DNA from: Peribacillus folii
GTDB taxonomy: Bacteria > Bacillota > Bacilli > Bacillales > DSM-1321
Assembly: GCF_030271255.1 (NCBI RefSeq)
Contig: NZ_JASJOM010000012.1
Coordinates: 1-64,000 of the forward strand
Direction: 5' to 3'
Length of the DNA: 64,000 nt
Below are positions 18,876 to 27,301 of this stretch, one piece after another. The position numbers and the translations under genes are program-made. The first letter of the stretch is position 1. Each line of letters begins with the position of its first letter. A model generated the notes under the pieces. It was not told where the DNA came from, searched no databases, and was given only the letters and a program-made list of their open reading frames with translations.

Positions 18876-19859
18876 TTAATAATCTGCCAATTCCCTCATC
18901 GCTTTTTCCACTTTATCAGGATTGACCATAAAATGCTTTTCCATAGTAGGAGCATAAGGCATTGCTGGCACATCGGGGCCAGCCAATCTCCTTACTGGGG
19001 CATCCAAATCAAAGAGGCAATTCTCGGCGATGATGGCTGCGACCTCACTCATAATGCTTCCTTCCTTATTATCCTCGGTGACCAGAAGCACTTTACCCGT
19101 TTTGGAGGCTGCTTCGATAATGGCTTCCTTGTCTAAAGGATAGACCGTCCGCAGATCCAGAACATGAGCGGAAATTCCATCTGCAGCTAGTTTTTCTGCA
19201 GCCTGCAAGGCAAAATGAACGCATAGTCCATAGGAAATGACCGTAATGTCTTCCCCTTCCCTCTTCACATCCGCCTTGCCGATGGGCAGTACATAATCCT
19301 CAGTCGGCACTTCGCCCTTGATCAAGCGGTAGGCGCGTTTATGTTCAAAGAACAGCACGGGATCTTCATCACGAATGGCTGCTTTGAGCAGACCTTTGAC
19401 ATCATACGGCGTGGATGGCATCACAATCTTCAATCCAGGCTGATTGGCAAAAATGGCTTCAACCGATTGTGAATGATACAGGGCCCCGTGAATTCCTCCG
19501 CCATAAGGTGCACGAATCACCATTGGACAGCTCCAGTCATTATTGGATCGGTATCTGATTTTGGCAGCCTCCGAAACAATTTGGTTTATGGCAGGCATGA
19601 TGAAGTCAGCAAATTGCATCTCCGCAATTGGTCTCAGCCCATACATGGCAGCTCCAATTCCCACCCCTGCAATGGCAGATTCAGCTAGCGGGGTATCAAT
19701 GACCCTGTCTTCACCGAATTGCTCGTACAAACCATTGGTGGCTTTGAAGACACCGCCTTTTTTACCCACATCTTCTCCTAATACGAATACACGGGAATCA
19801 CGTTCCATCTCTTCCCTCATTGCCATCGTTACGGCATCTATATAAGAAATCACTGGCAT
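18876..19859 (-). CDS. bkdAB: Branched-chain 2-oxoacid dehydrogenase E1 beta subunit
   Basis: A 327-residue transketolase-type beta subunit that pairs with BkdAA to decarboxylate 2-oxoisovalerate, 2-oxo-3-methylvalerate and 2-oxoisocaproate using thiamine diphosphate. Diagnostic segments are VFVLGEDVGKKGGVF near residue 24, DTPLAESAIAGVGIGAA near residue 55 and the C-terminal transketolase domain VLLVTEDNKEGSIMSEVA. It starts 12 bases after bkdAA and ends 26 bases before bkdB. Products feed catabolism and supply branched primers for membrane fatty acids. Confidence 0.95.
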   Translation of the reverse strand: MPVISYIDAVTMAMREEMERDSRVFVLGEDVGKKGGVFKATNGLYEQFGEDRVIDTPLAESAIAGVGIGAAMYGLRPIAEMQFADFIMPAINQIVSEAAKIRYRSNNDWSCPMVIRAPYGGGIHGALYHSQSVEAIFANQPGLKIVMPSTPYDVKGLLKAAIRDEDPVLFFEHKRAYRLIKGEVPTEDYVLPIGKADVKREGEDITVISYGLCVHFALQAAEKLAADGISAHVLDLRTVYPLDKEAIIEAASKTGKVLLVTEDNKEGSIMSEVAAIIAENCLFDLDAPVRRLAGPDVPAMPYAPTMEKHFMVNPDKVEKAMRELADY

Positions 19860-19871
19860 TCTATTACCCCC

Positions 19872-20870
19872 TTACTTTTGTGCATAGACATGGTTCATAG
19901 CACTTTCAGCCTTCGGATATGGAGCATTTTCAGCATAATCAGTCGCTTCATTGACTATTTTCATGACCTCATCATTCATTTGCTTCTCGGACTCATCGTC
20001 CAAGATCCCGACATCCTTCAAATACGCACCGAACGTTTTGATGGAATCTTTTGTTTTAGCTTCTGCCACTTCGTCGGCAGTCCGGTAGCTCCGGTCATCA
20101 TCATCACTGGAATGCGGGGTTAGACGGTATGAAACCGTTTCTACGAGGGTCGGCCCCTCTCCCCTTCGCGCACGGTCTGCCGCTTCCTTCACTGCTGCGT
20201 ATACCTCCAATGGATCATTTCCATCCACCGTTATGCCAGGCATGCCATAGCCAATTGCCCTATCGGAAACATTTTCGCACGATAGCTGCTTCGAAATAGG
20301 AACCGATATCGCATACTTATTATTTTCACACATGAAAATCACCGGTAGCTTATGCACACCTGCGAAGTTTGCACCTTCATGAAAATCGCCTTGATTCGAT
20401 GAGCCTTCCCCGAACGTTACGAAGGTGACGAGATCCTTCCCTTCCATCTTCCCTGCAAGGGCAATCCCGACTGCATGCGGTACCTGTGTTGTTACAGGGG
20501 AAGAACCAGTGACGATCCTATTTTTCTTTTGACCGAAATGGCCGGGCATTTGACGGCCCCCGGAATTGGGATCTTCCTCTTTCGCGAAGCCTGATAGCAT
20601 CAGATCTTTTGCCGTCATTCCGAAGGTCAGCACAACGCCTACATCCCGATAATAAGGCAATACATAGTCCTTTTGCCGATCAAGGGCAAATGCTGCACCA
20701 ACCTGCGCAGCTTCCTGACCCTGACAGGAAATCACGAAGGGGATTTTCCCGGATCGATTTAACAGCCACATCCGCTCATCAATCCTTCGGGACAATAACA
20801 TTGTGCGGTACATATCCAGAACCGTTTCTTCATTTAAGCCTAATTGTTCATGACGTTTTTCTGACATCAT
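19872..20870 (-). CDS. bkdAA: Branched-chain 2-oxoacid dehydrogenase E1 alpha subunit
   Basis: A 332-residue thiamine-diphosphate-binding alpha subunit of the BKD complex. The ThDP motif begins GEGSSNQGDFHEG and ends at CENNKYAIS. The phosphorylation-loop-like region TPHSSDDDDRSYRT is also present, though bacterial enzymes are not known to be kinase-regulated there. Start ATG at 20870 or 20867 (two adjacent ATGs); the difference is one residue. GGAGG precedes. It lies 19 bases downstream of lpdV. Confidence 0.95.
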   Translation of the reverse strand: MMSEKRHEQLGLNEETVLDMYRTMLLSRRIDERMWLLNRSGKIPFVISCQGQEAAQVGAAFALDRQKDYVLPYYRDVGVVLTFGMTAKDLMLSGFAKEEDPNSGGRQMPGHFGQKKNRIVTGSSPVTTQVPHAVGIALAGKMEGKDLVTFVTFGEGSSNQGDFHEGANFAGVHKLPVIFMCENNKYAISVPISKQLSCENVSDRAIGYGMPGITVDGNDPLEVYAAVKEAADRARRGEGPTLVETVSYRLTPHSSDDDDRSYRTADEVAEAKTKDSIKTFGAYLKDVGILDDESEKQMNDEVMKIVNEATDYAENAPYPKAESAMNHVYAQK

Positions 20871-20889
20871 AAAACCTCCTGACCTTATT

Positions 20890-22311
20890 TTATGAATGAA
20901 TGGCTAGCCCATCGACAGCGAGCGCTGCCTCGCCAATTGCTTCGGAAAGGCTTGGATGCGGATGAATCGTCTTTCCTATTTCCCATGGGGTCGCATCAAG
21001 CACTTTTGCAAGACCTGCTTCGGAAATCATATCCGTGACATGTGGCCCTATCATATGAACCCCCAGGATGTCATCCGTTTTCTTGTCTGCAATGATTTTG
21101 ACGAAGCCATCCGCTTCCCCATAAACAAGTGCCTTACCGACAGCACGGAATGGGAATTTGCCAATTTTAAGCTCGTACCCTTCTTGTTTCGCCTGTTCTT
21201 CGGTCAAGCCGACACTGGAGGCTTCCGGACTTGAATATATACATTTCGAAATGAGTGAATAATCCAATCGTTCCGGTTTTTTTCCGGCGATATGTTCAAC
21301 AGCTGTGATCCCCTCATGGGAAGCGACATGAGCCAACTGCAAACCACCGATACAATCACCGATCGCATAGATATGCGTTTCCTTCGTTTGGAAGAACTCA
21401 TTGGTTTCGATGACACCTTTATCTTTCACGATTTCAGTATTTTCAAGGCCGATTCCTTCGACATTTGCTGATCTGCCAACGGACACGAGCATTTTTTCAG
21501 CCGTGAATTCCTGTGTCGTTCCATTTACTTCGGCAGAAATGGCCACTGAACCATTCTTCTTTAGGGTTTCCGGAAGCACTTTGGCCCCCGTCACGAATTT
21601 GACGCCTTTTTTGCTGAGTAGTCGCTGCATTTCACTTGAAATATCATGATCTTCGGTCGGGATGATCTTATCGGCATATTCGAGCACCGTTACTTTGACC
21701 CCGAAATCATTCAGCATCGATGCCCATTCGATCCCGATAACCCCACCGCCTACAATAATAATGGAATCGGGCAGGCTCTCAAGCTTTAGAGCTTCATCCG
21801 AAGTAAGCACCCATTCGCCATCGGCCTCCAAGCCTGGCAGCATCCGTGGACGTGATCCCGTAGCAATGATGATATTCTGGGGAATGAGCATTTCATTATC
21901 TTTGCCATTGTTCATTTCCACGGAAATCGTTCCTGGCATCGGCGAAAAGATCGATGGACCAAGAATACGCCCTAACCCTTCATAAACCGTTATCTTCCCT
22001 TGTTTCATCAAGTGCTGAACACCTTTATAAAGTTGTTCGACCACTTTATTTTTCCTGTCCTGCACCTTGGTGAAATCCACTTTAACATCTCCGGTTACGA
22101 TTCCGAATTCCTCACTTTTCACCGCAGTCTGATACACCTCCGCACTTCTTAAAAGTGCTTTAGAAGGAATACATCCATTATGTAGACACGTTCCGCCGAG
22201 TTTGCCTTTCTCCACGACAGCCGTTTTCAAACCCAATTGAGCAGCCCTTATTGCAGCCACATACCCGCCCGTTCCTCCTCCGAGGATGACGAGGTCAAAT
22301 TCTTCAGCCAA
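20890..22311 (-). CDS. lpdV: Dihydrolipoyl dehydrogenase of the BKD complex (E3)
   Basis: FAD-dependent E3 component that reoxidises dihydrolipoate with NAD. The 473-residue product has FAD motif GGGTGGYVAA at residues 11-20, redox-active disulfide C42/C47 in GGTCLHNGCIP, an NAD Rossmann motif GGGVIGIEWAS and the C-terminal interface base HPHPSLSEA. Orthologue of B. subtilis LpdV. In B. subtilis buk separates it from bcd; here only 131 bases with a hairpin lie between. Confidence 0.95.
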   Translation of the reverse strand: MAEEFDLVILGGGTGGYVAAIRAAQLGLKTAVVEKGKLGGTCLHNGCIPSKALLRSAEVYQTAVKSEEFGIVTGDVKVDFTKVQDRKNKVVEQLYKGVQHLMKQGKITVYEGLGRILGPSIFSPMPGTISVEMNNGKDNEMLIPQNIIIATGSRPRMLPGLEADGEWVLTSDEALKLESLPDSIIIVGGGVIGIEWASMLNDFGVKVTVLEYADKIIPTEDHDISSEMQRLLSKKGVKFVTGAKVLPETLKKNGSVAISAEVNGTTQEFTAEKMLVSVGRSANVEGIGLENTEIVKDKGVIETNEFFQTKETHIYAIGDCIGGLQLAHVASHEGITAVEHIAGKKPERLDYSLISKCIYSSPEASSVGLTEEQAKQEGYELKIGKFPFRAVGKALVYGEADGFVKIIADKKTDDILGVHMIGPHVTDMISEAGLAKVLDATPWEIGKTIHPHPSLSEAIGEAALAVDGLAIHS

Positions 22312-22385
22312 AATGACTCCTCCTCACTATTCAACACACTTGGCCCAATTTCCCTGCCCTATGTTAATTACGTTATCCATGCTGA

Positions 22386-22423
22386 AGATTCCTGTGTTTA
22401 TTCAAAAATAATCACAGGAATCT
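22386..22423. other. Hairpin in the bcd-lpdV gap
   Basis: AGATTCCTGTG (22386-22396) pairs perfectly with CACAGGAATCT (22413-22423). No T-run follows on the minus strand, so it is more likely an mRNA-processing or stabilising element than a full terminator. It sits where B. subtilis has buk. Confidence 0.55.
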
Positions 22424-22442
22424 CCGTGTGGCACCGTTCAAA

Positions 22443-23540
22443 TCATTTACGTCCATTCAAGATATGCTTTTCATTTTGCAAGAATTGACTTCTTGAATTC
22501 CTCATCCGCGCAATGCGCTCCTCTGCCATCCTGTCTGCAGCTTTATAGGTTGGGATTCCATCGCGTTTTGCAATTTCGATCACCCGTGCAATGGTATCAT
22601 AAACCGTTTCCACCTTTTTAAGGGCTCTTTCGCGATTATACCCTAATAGTTCATCGGCGACGTTGATGACACCGCCCGCATTGATGACATAGTCAGGCGC
22701 ATAAATTATGCCTTTTTCATGAATTTGGTCGCCATGGACGGTTTCTTTCAACTGATTATTGGCTGCTCCTGCAATGACCTTCGCCTTGATCTGGTTAATG
22801 GTTTGATCATTGATGACGGCGCCCAGTGCACAAGGTGCGTAAATATCACATTCAACGCCATAAATTTCATCCGTATTCACGGCGGTTGCGCCAAACGCTT
22901 CAACCGCACGGGCCACACTATCTTTATTGATATCCGTCACGATGAGCTTTGCCCCCTCCTCATGAAGATGACGGCATAAGTTAAAAGCTACATTCCCGAC
23001 GCCTTGAACGGCAACGACCTTTCCTTCCAATGAATCCGTGCCGAAAGCTTCTTTTGCAGCGGCCTTCATTCCACGGTATACACCATATGCCGTGACAGGG
23101 GAAGGATTGCCTGAGGAACCGAATTCAGGTGAAATACCGGTTACAAAATCCGTCTCCTCATGAATGAGGTCCATATCCTCAACTGTAGTACCTACGTCTT
23201 CTGCTGTTATATAACGTCCATTCAGCCCTTGGATATATCTTCCGAAGGCACGGAACATTTCTTCATTTTTATCCTTGCGCGGATCGCCGATGATGACGGT
23301 CTTCCCTCCGCCCAAATTCAAGCCCGCAGCCGCATTCTTGTAAGTCATACCTTTTGCAAGCCTTAAGGCATCTTCGATTGCGTCCTCCTCCGAAGCATAG
23401 GTCCACATTCTCGTGCCGCCAAGTGCTGGCCCCAGTGTCGTATCATGAATGGCTATGATCGCTTTCAAGCCTGATTGTTTATCCTGACAGAATAGCAGTT
23501 GCTCATAATCATACTTCTCAAGATATTTAAAAATTTCCAT
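22443..23540 (-). CDS. bcd: Leucine dehydrogenase
   Basis: NAD-dependent deamination of leucine, isoleucine and valine to branched 2-oxoacids, the first catabolic step. The 365-residue enzyme has the catalytic lysine K80 in [11 protein letters not shown] and the substrate lysine in [14 protein letters not shown]. The NAD-binding motif [14 protein letters not shown] is near residue 185. AGGGAGG is the ribosome site. First gene of the operon here; ptb, which precedes bcd in B. subtilis, is missing. A sigma-54 promoter lies about 200 bases upstream of the start codon. Confidence 0.96.
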   Translation of the reverse strand: MEIFKYLEKYDYEQLLFCQDKQSGLKAIIAIHDTTLGPALGGTRMWTYASEEDAIEDALRLAKGMTYKNAAAGLNLGGGKTVIIGDPRKDKNEEMFRAFGRYIQGLNGRYITAEDVGTTVEDMDLIHEETDFVTGISPEFGSSGNPSPVTAYGVYRGMKAAAKEAFGTDSLEGKVVAVQGVGNVAFNLCRHLHEEGAKLIVTDINKDSVARAVEAFGATAVNTDEIYGVECDIYAPCALGAVINDQTINQIKAKVIAGAANNQLKETVHGDQIHEKGIIYAPDYVINAGGVINVADELLGYNRERALKKVETVYDTIARVIEIAKRDGIPTYKAADRMAEERIARMRNSRSQFLQNEKHILNGRK

Positions 23541-23737
23541 AAAGGAATCCTCCCTAGATGTTTTAATACGTGACAGATAAGCAAGGACGATGACTGTTGA
23601 TCCTTACCGTTAATACGTTCCATTCAATTTAGGTTTGCTGCTTACATATTATTTTTCCCATGGAGGAAAGTGTGCGCTTGATGCATTAACTGTAGCGCCA
23701 ATTGTACGCTTTGCCCCGTTCTTACACTTGTTAAATA

Positions 23738-23754
23738 TGCAAATAACATGCCAA
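23738..23754 (-). promoter_or_regulatory. Sigma-54 (SigL) promoter of the bkd operon
   Basis: The minus strand reads TTGGCATGTTATTTGCA. It matches the -24/-12 consensus TGGCACG-N4-TTGC with one change (C to T) and exact spacing. Its place between bkdR and bcd matches the SigL-dependent promoter of B. subtilis, which BkdR activates. The rest of this 400-base gap is AT-rich with no gene visible. Confidence 0.85.
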
Positions 23755-23905
23755 TAAAAGGATGCCAAAAGACCCGTTCAAGACATATTGGGGATACTTG
23801 CTGAAAAGTTAACCAATTATAGCCTATACCAAAATTAAAAAAATTTCATGCTCCAAGTGAATTCTTACTTAAATTAAAATAAATCAGAAAATTATACGCA
23901 ACTAT

Positions 23906-23935
23906 TTGCACACTGCGCAATATTTTGCATGCAAT
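23906..23935. promoter_or_regulatory. Candidate BkdR upstream activating sequence
   Basis: Two nearby dyads, TTGCACACTGCGCAA and TTGCATGCAA within a larger AATATT...AATATT symmetry, lie 150-180 bases upstream of the -24 element, right after the bkdR stop. Enhancer-type activators bind such sites at this distance. Binding by BkdR is inferred. Confidence 0.45.
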
Positions 23936-23940
23936 ATTTT

Positions 23941-25998
23941 TCAGAGTTTTAGTTTTTCCATTTTATAATATAGATTTCTGACTGAAATCCCAAGCGCTTT
24001 TGCCGTAAGGGTTTTATTTCCATTATAGGTATGTACCGCTTGCTCAATGATTTCAGCTTCATACTGGTCTATTATCTCCGAGAGCGTTTTACCTGATACG
24101 TAAACAGGGGGCATCGGCACCTCTTTATCATGTTTTAAAGATATCGTTTCAATAAAATCGGGAATATGCTGGGTATCAATGATTGTTTCATTCAATTTCA
24201 TGAAAATGATCGCCCGTCCCAAAATATTTTCCAGTTCCCTTACATTCCCTGGCCAGTCATAGTCTTGCATCTTCCCTATGGCAGCAGCAGTGATTCCTTC
24301 TATGCTCCTGCCATACTCCTGATTGATTTTATGAATTAAATGTTCCGCAAGTTCCCGTAAATCTTCCTTTCGCTTCCGCAGAGGAGCGATGAAAATGGGC
24401 ATGCGGTTTAGCCTGAAATATAAGTCTTCCCTGAAAGATCCGTTGGCTATCGCCTTTTCAAGATTAATATTCGTGGCAGCTATGACCCTGACATTGATGG
24501 CGATCGGCTTGGTTCCGCCTACCCTGGTGATTTCCCGTTCTTGAAGAACCCGAAGTAATTTAGCCTGAATGTTGGCTGGCAGTTCGCCAACTTCGTCCAA
24601 AAAGATACTCCCTTGATTGGCCTCTTCAAAAAAACCGACCTTTCCGCCCCTGTTTGCCCCTGTAAAGGCTCCCTCCTCATACCCGAACAGTTCACTTTCA
24701 AGCAATGAATCCGAGATGGCTGCACAGTTGACGCGAACGAATTTATTGAATTTGCGATCGCTCGCATTATGGATGGCATGGGCAAACAGCTCCTTGCCCG
24801 TCCCCGATTCCCCCCTCAATAAGACAGTCGCCGGGGTCCTTGCCGATAATTTCGCCTGTTCGACAGGGAGCTTCATCTCTTCCGAAGCTCCTATAATATC
24901 ATCAAAGGAATATTTGGCCTGAAGCGTCCTGATAATCTGTCGTGCCCGGTTCAATTCATGTGTAAGATTTTGGATTTCCGATACGTCATGAATGACGCCC
25001 ACACTTCCTTTGAGGTGTCCATCGACAATGATCGGAGCGACATTCACGATGACCTCCTTATGCTTCGGGCCGACCCGCATATTGACTCCCCTTACAGGCT
25101 TTTTTGTCTGGAGCACTTTCATATGCATGCTTTCACCCTCATAAATGTCAATGGAGGCAGGCTTTCCAATCACTTCGGTCTTTGTCAAGCCAGTGATCCT
25201 TGTATATGCAGGATTAATCAAAAGGCCCCTGCCTTGCTCATCAACGACTGAAATGGCTTCATCACTGGATTGGATGATCGCTTGCAGCATCGTCTGAACT
25301 TCTTTTAAATCGGTGATTTGCTCGGCCAATTGTACCGCTTCCGTCTTATTCCTGAACATGGAAAAAGCACCGATGACTTCACGATCGGCATTCACAAGAG
25401 GGATTCTTGTTGCAATCAGCTCCAATCCATTTTCAAGGATGATTGGCTGATTCACTTCTTTTCGATTCGTTTCCATTACACGCAATAATCCCGTTGAAGG
25501 AACGAGATCTTTAATCTGCCTGCCAATCACATTCTTGCGTTTCATGTTCGCTGCCCGTTCGGCACTATCATTGAACATGACGATCGATCCATCTTGATCG
25601 ATCACCACCATTCCTTCGCTCGTCGTATTAAGGATCAAGTCCATCTTCGCCGAAGCGTTCTCCAATTTATTGATTAACCGATTTTTTTCTTCGAATAGCT
25701 TGGACATGATGTGAGCAACGCTTCCAGGAATGAGAATTGTTTGATCGCCCATCTCCCTTTTGATCTCTTTATAAACAGATGGATCACCCGTGGTATCGAC
25801 GATGATATCCAGATTCCCATGCAGCCCCCTGCTCCAGCTAGTCACTGTAGGAATCCCTCGTTCTTTTGCAGCAAGCATCCCTTCTGCTGATTCATTCGTA
25901 TCCGCCATACAAACAATCGAGAATACCTCACTTTCAGAAAGGAGTCTCAGCACGGTTGTCCCCCCGACTCCCCCTCCTACTATCATGACCTTTTGCAT
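23941..25998 (-). CDS. bkdR: Sigma-54-dependent transcriptional activator BkdR
   Basis: Enhancer-binding activator of the bkd operon. From the start at 25998 the product is 685 residues. Residues 1-100 form a nucleotide-binding-like module starting [13 protein letters not shown], followed by two PAS domains (about 120-215 and 235-340). The AAA+ domain has Walker A GESGTGKE at 396-403 and the sigma-54 contact loop GAFTGA at 443-448. A Fis-type HTH closes the protein ([18 protein letters not shown]). GGAAGGGAG precedes the chosen ATG; a longer frame to 26022 would overlap it. The N-terminal module suggests sensing of a dinucleotide or CoA-type ligand, but that is inference. Confidence 0.95.
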   Translation of the reverse strand: MQKVMIVGGGVGGTTVLRLLSESEVFSIVCMADTNESAEGMLAAKERGIPTVTSWSRGLHGNLDIIVDTTGDPSVYKEIKREMGDQTILIPGSVAHIMSKLFEEKNRLINKLENASAKMDLILNTTSEGMVVIDQDGSIVMFNDSAERAANMKRKNVIGRQIKDLVPSTGLLRVMETNRKEVNQPIILENGLELIATRIPLVNADREVIGAFSMFRNKTEAVQLAEQITDLKEVQTMLQAIIQSSDEAISVVDEQGRGLLINPAYTRITGLTKTEVIGKPASIDIYEGESMHMKVLQTKKPVRGVNMRVGPKHKEVIVNVAPIIVDGHLKGSVGVIHDVSEIQNLTHELNRARQIIRTLQAKYSFDDIIGASEEMKLPVEQAKLSARTPATVLLRGESGTGKELFAHAIHNASDRKFNKFVRVNCAAISDSLLESELFGYEEGAFTGANRGGKVGFFEEANQGSIFLDEVGELPANIQAKLLRVLQEREITRVGGTKPIAINVRVIAATNINLEKAIANGSFREDLYFRLNRMPIFIAPLRKRKEDLRELAEHLIHKINQEYGRSIEGITAAAIGKMQDYDWPGNVRELENILGRAIIFMKLNETIIDTQHIPDFIETISLKHDKEVPMPPVYVSGKTLSEIIDQYEAEIIEQAVHTYNGNKTLTAKALGISVRNLYYKMEKLKL

Positions 25999-26203
25999 GG
26001 GCCATCTCCCTTCCGATTTCATCTCTTTTAAGAAAATATATCTGCAATCGCTTTCTTACTCCCTCATTTTAGCATATTGACAACCACTGAAAAACAAACA
26101 GCCATTTCGCTTCCAGTCCTTTTCTATTTTCCCGAAACTTGACAAATATTTTATATCCTTTATCATTTTTTTAAGACGGAATTATCGGAAGGGATTTGAC
26201 CGC

Positions 26204-26440
26204 ATGAAACGCTTGATCGCTTTTTTGATTCTTTTTATTCCCGGGGCATTTGCCGCTTATGGCATAAAAATAATGAGGGACATGGTCTTCGGCATTTTGC
26301 AGCCCCCTTTTCCGCTCCTTTGGGTGCAATTCTTGATCGGCTTAATGATTACGATTGGCGGAATTGCCTTCATTGCAGGGTTCATCCTTCATCGCGATCG
26401 CAAACAAAACAAGGTCCAAAGCCGGTTCAATAAGTTTTAA
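26204..26440 (+). CDS. yqzF: DUF2627 small membrane protein (YqzF)
   Basis: A 78-residue protein with two hydrophobic segments (about residues 3-22 and 40-63), a proline-containing loop (QPPFPLLW) and a basic C-terminal tail. It matches the DUF2627/YqzF family found in this position in Bacillus. GGAAGGG precedes the ATG by about 10 bases. It is one of few plus-strand genes, lying head-to-head with bkdR and tail-to-tail with the phosphodiesterase gene. Function unknown. Confidence 0.88.
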   Translation: MKRLIAFLILFIPGAFAAYGIKIMRDMVFGILQPPFPLLWVQFLIGLMITIGGIAFIAGFILHRDRKQNKVQSRFNKF

Positions 26441-26451
26441 TCCGTGAGAAG

Positions 26452-26476
26452 AGGTGCCACGAAATGGCACCTTTTT
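26452..26476 (+). terminator. Terminator after yqzF
   Basis: AGGTGCCA (26452-26459) pairs with TGGCACCT (26465-26472) across loop CGAAA, followed by TTTTTC. It lies between convergent genes and may serve both. Confidence 0.85.
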
Positions 26477-26478
26477 CT

Positions 26479-27213
26479 TTAGTTCACTTGGAGTCCTTTT
26501 CTGACGCGTATCGCTTCTTTAGGATAATCGGTAATGATGGCACTGCAGCCCAATTCGAATAATCGCTTCATTTCGTCTGTCTTATTGATGGTGTAGGGCC
26601 TGACAGGCATGCCCATCCTCAAGCATGCTTGAATGATGATATCGGGGGCTGCACGAATGCTTGGATGGATGGCGCTAGCGCCGATTGCCTTGGCATAAAC
26701 CCAAGGCATGTACAGGCCATCACGATAAAGAGGCGCGGTTTGCACTTCGGGCGCCAATTGGTGGCAGTTGACCAAACTATAATGATTGAAGGAAGAAATA
26801 ATGATCCTTTCCTCCATCTTGTAAGCACGAACGAGTTGTATGACCTTCTCCTCCAAGCCTGGATACAGGAAAAACGTGTTTTTCAATTCAATGTTGCACC
26901 ACATTTGATTGCGGTTTAGCCATATCAATAATTCCTCAAGCGTAGGTATTTTTTCTTTCCCCCATTTACCCTTGAAACCAAAGGATGCATGGAAGGTTTT
27001 CAACTCCTGCAATGTACGGTCCTTCACATACCCCGATGCATTCGTCGTTCGGTCCAGCTTCTCGTCATGGATGATGACCACTGCGCCATCCTTCGAAAGT
27101 TGAACATCGGTTTCGATTCCCTCCGCTCCGACACGTGCCGCTTCATTGAACGCAGACATCGTATTTTCCGGATGTGTGCCTGCCGAGCCTCGATGGGCGA
27201 AGATTAAGGTCAT
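26479..27213 (-). CDS. yqiK: Glycerophosphodiester phosphodiesterase (YqiK-like)
   Basis: Hydrolyses glycerophosphodiesters to glycerol 3-phosphate plus alcohol. The 244-residue GDPD domain begins at once with FAHRGSAGTHPENT. Catalytic and metal residues fit H7, R8, E34, D36 (GIETDVQLSKDG) and H49 (IIHDEKLDRTT). No signal peptide or membrane segment is seen, so it acts in the cytosol, unlike secreted GlpQ. Orthologous position to B. subtilis YqiK. Single-gene unit ending in a hairpin shared with yqzF. Confidence 0.9.
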   Translation of the reverse strand: MTLIFAHRGSAGTHPENTMSAFNEAARVGAEGIETDVQLSKDGAVVIIHDEKLDRTTNASGYVKDRTLQELKTFHASFGFKGKWGKEKIPTLEELLIWLNRNQMWCNIELKNTFFLYPGLEEKVIQLVRAYKMEERIIISSFNHYSLVNCHQLAPEVQTAPLYRDGLYMPWVYAKAIGASAIHPSIRAAPDIIIQACLRMGMPVRPYTINKTDEMKRLFELGCSAIITDYPKEAIRVRKGLQVN

Positions 27214-27301
27214 ATTGATTCACACCTCCCATAAACCGTCATATACCAATTTATGAAAAGCAAAGCGAAAATATTTACCAATATCCAGCCTTCAACGGAG
27301 T

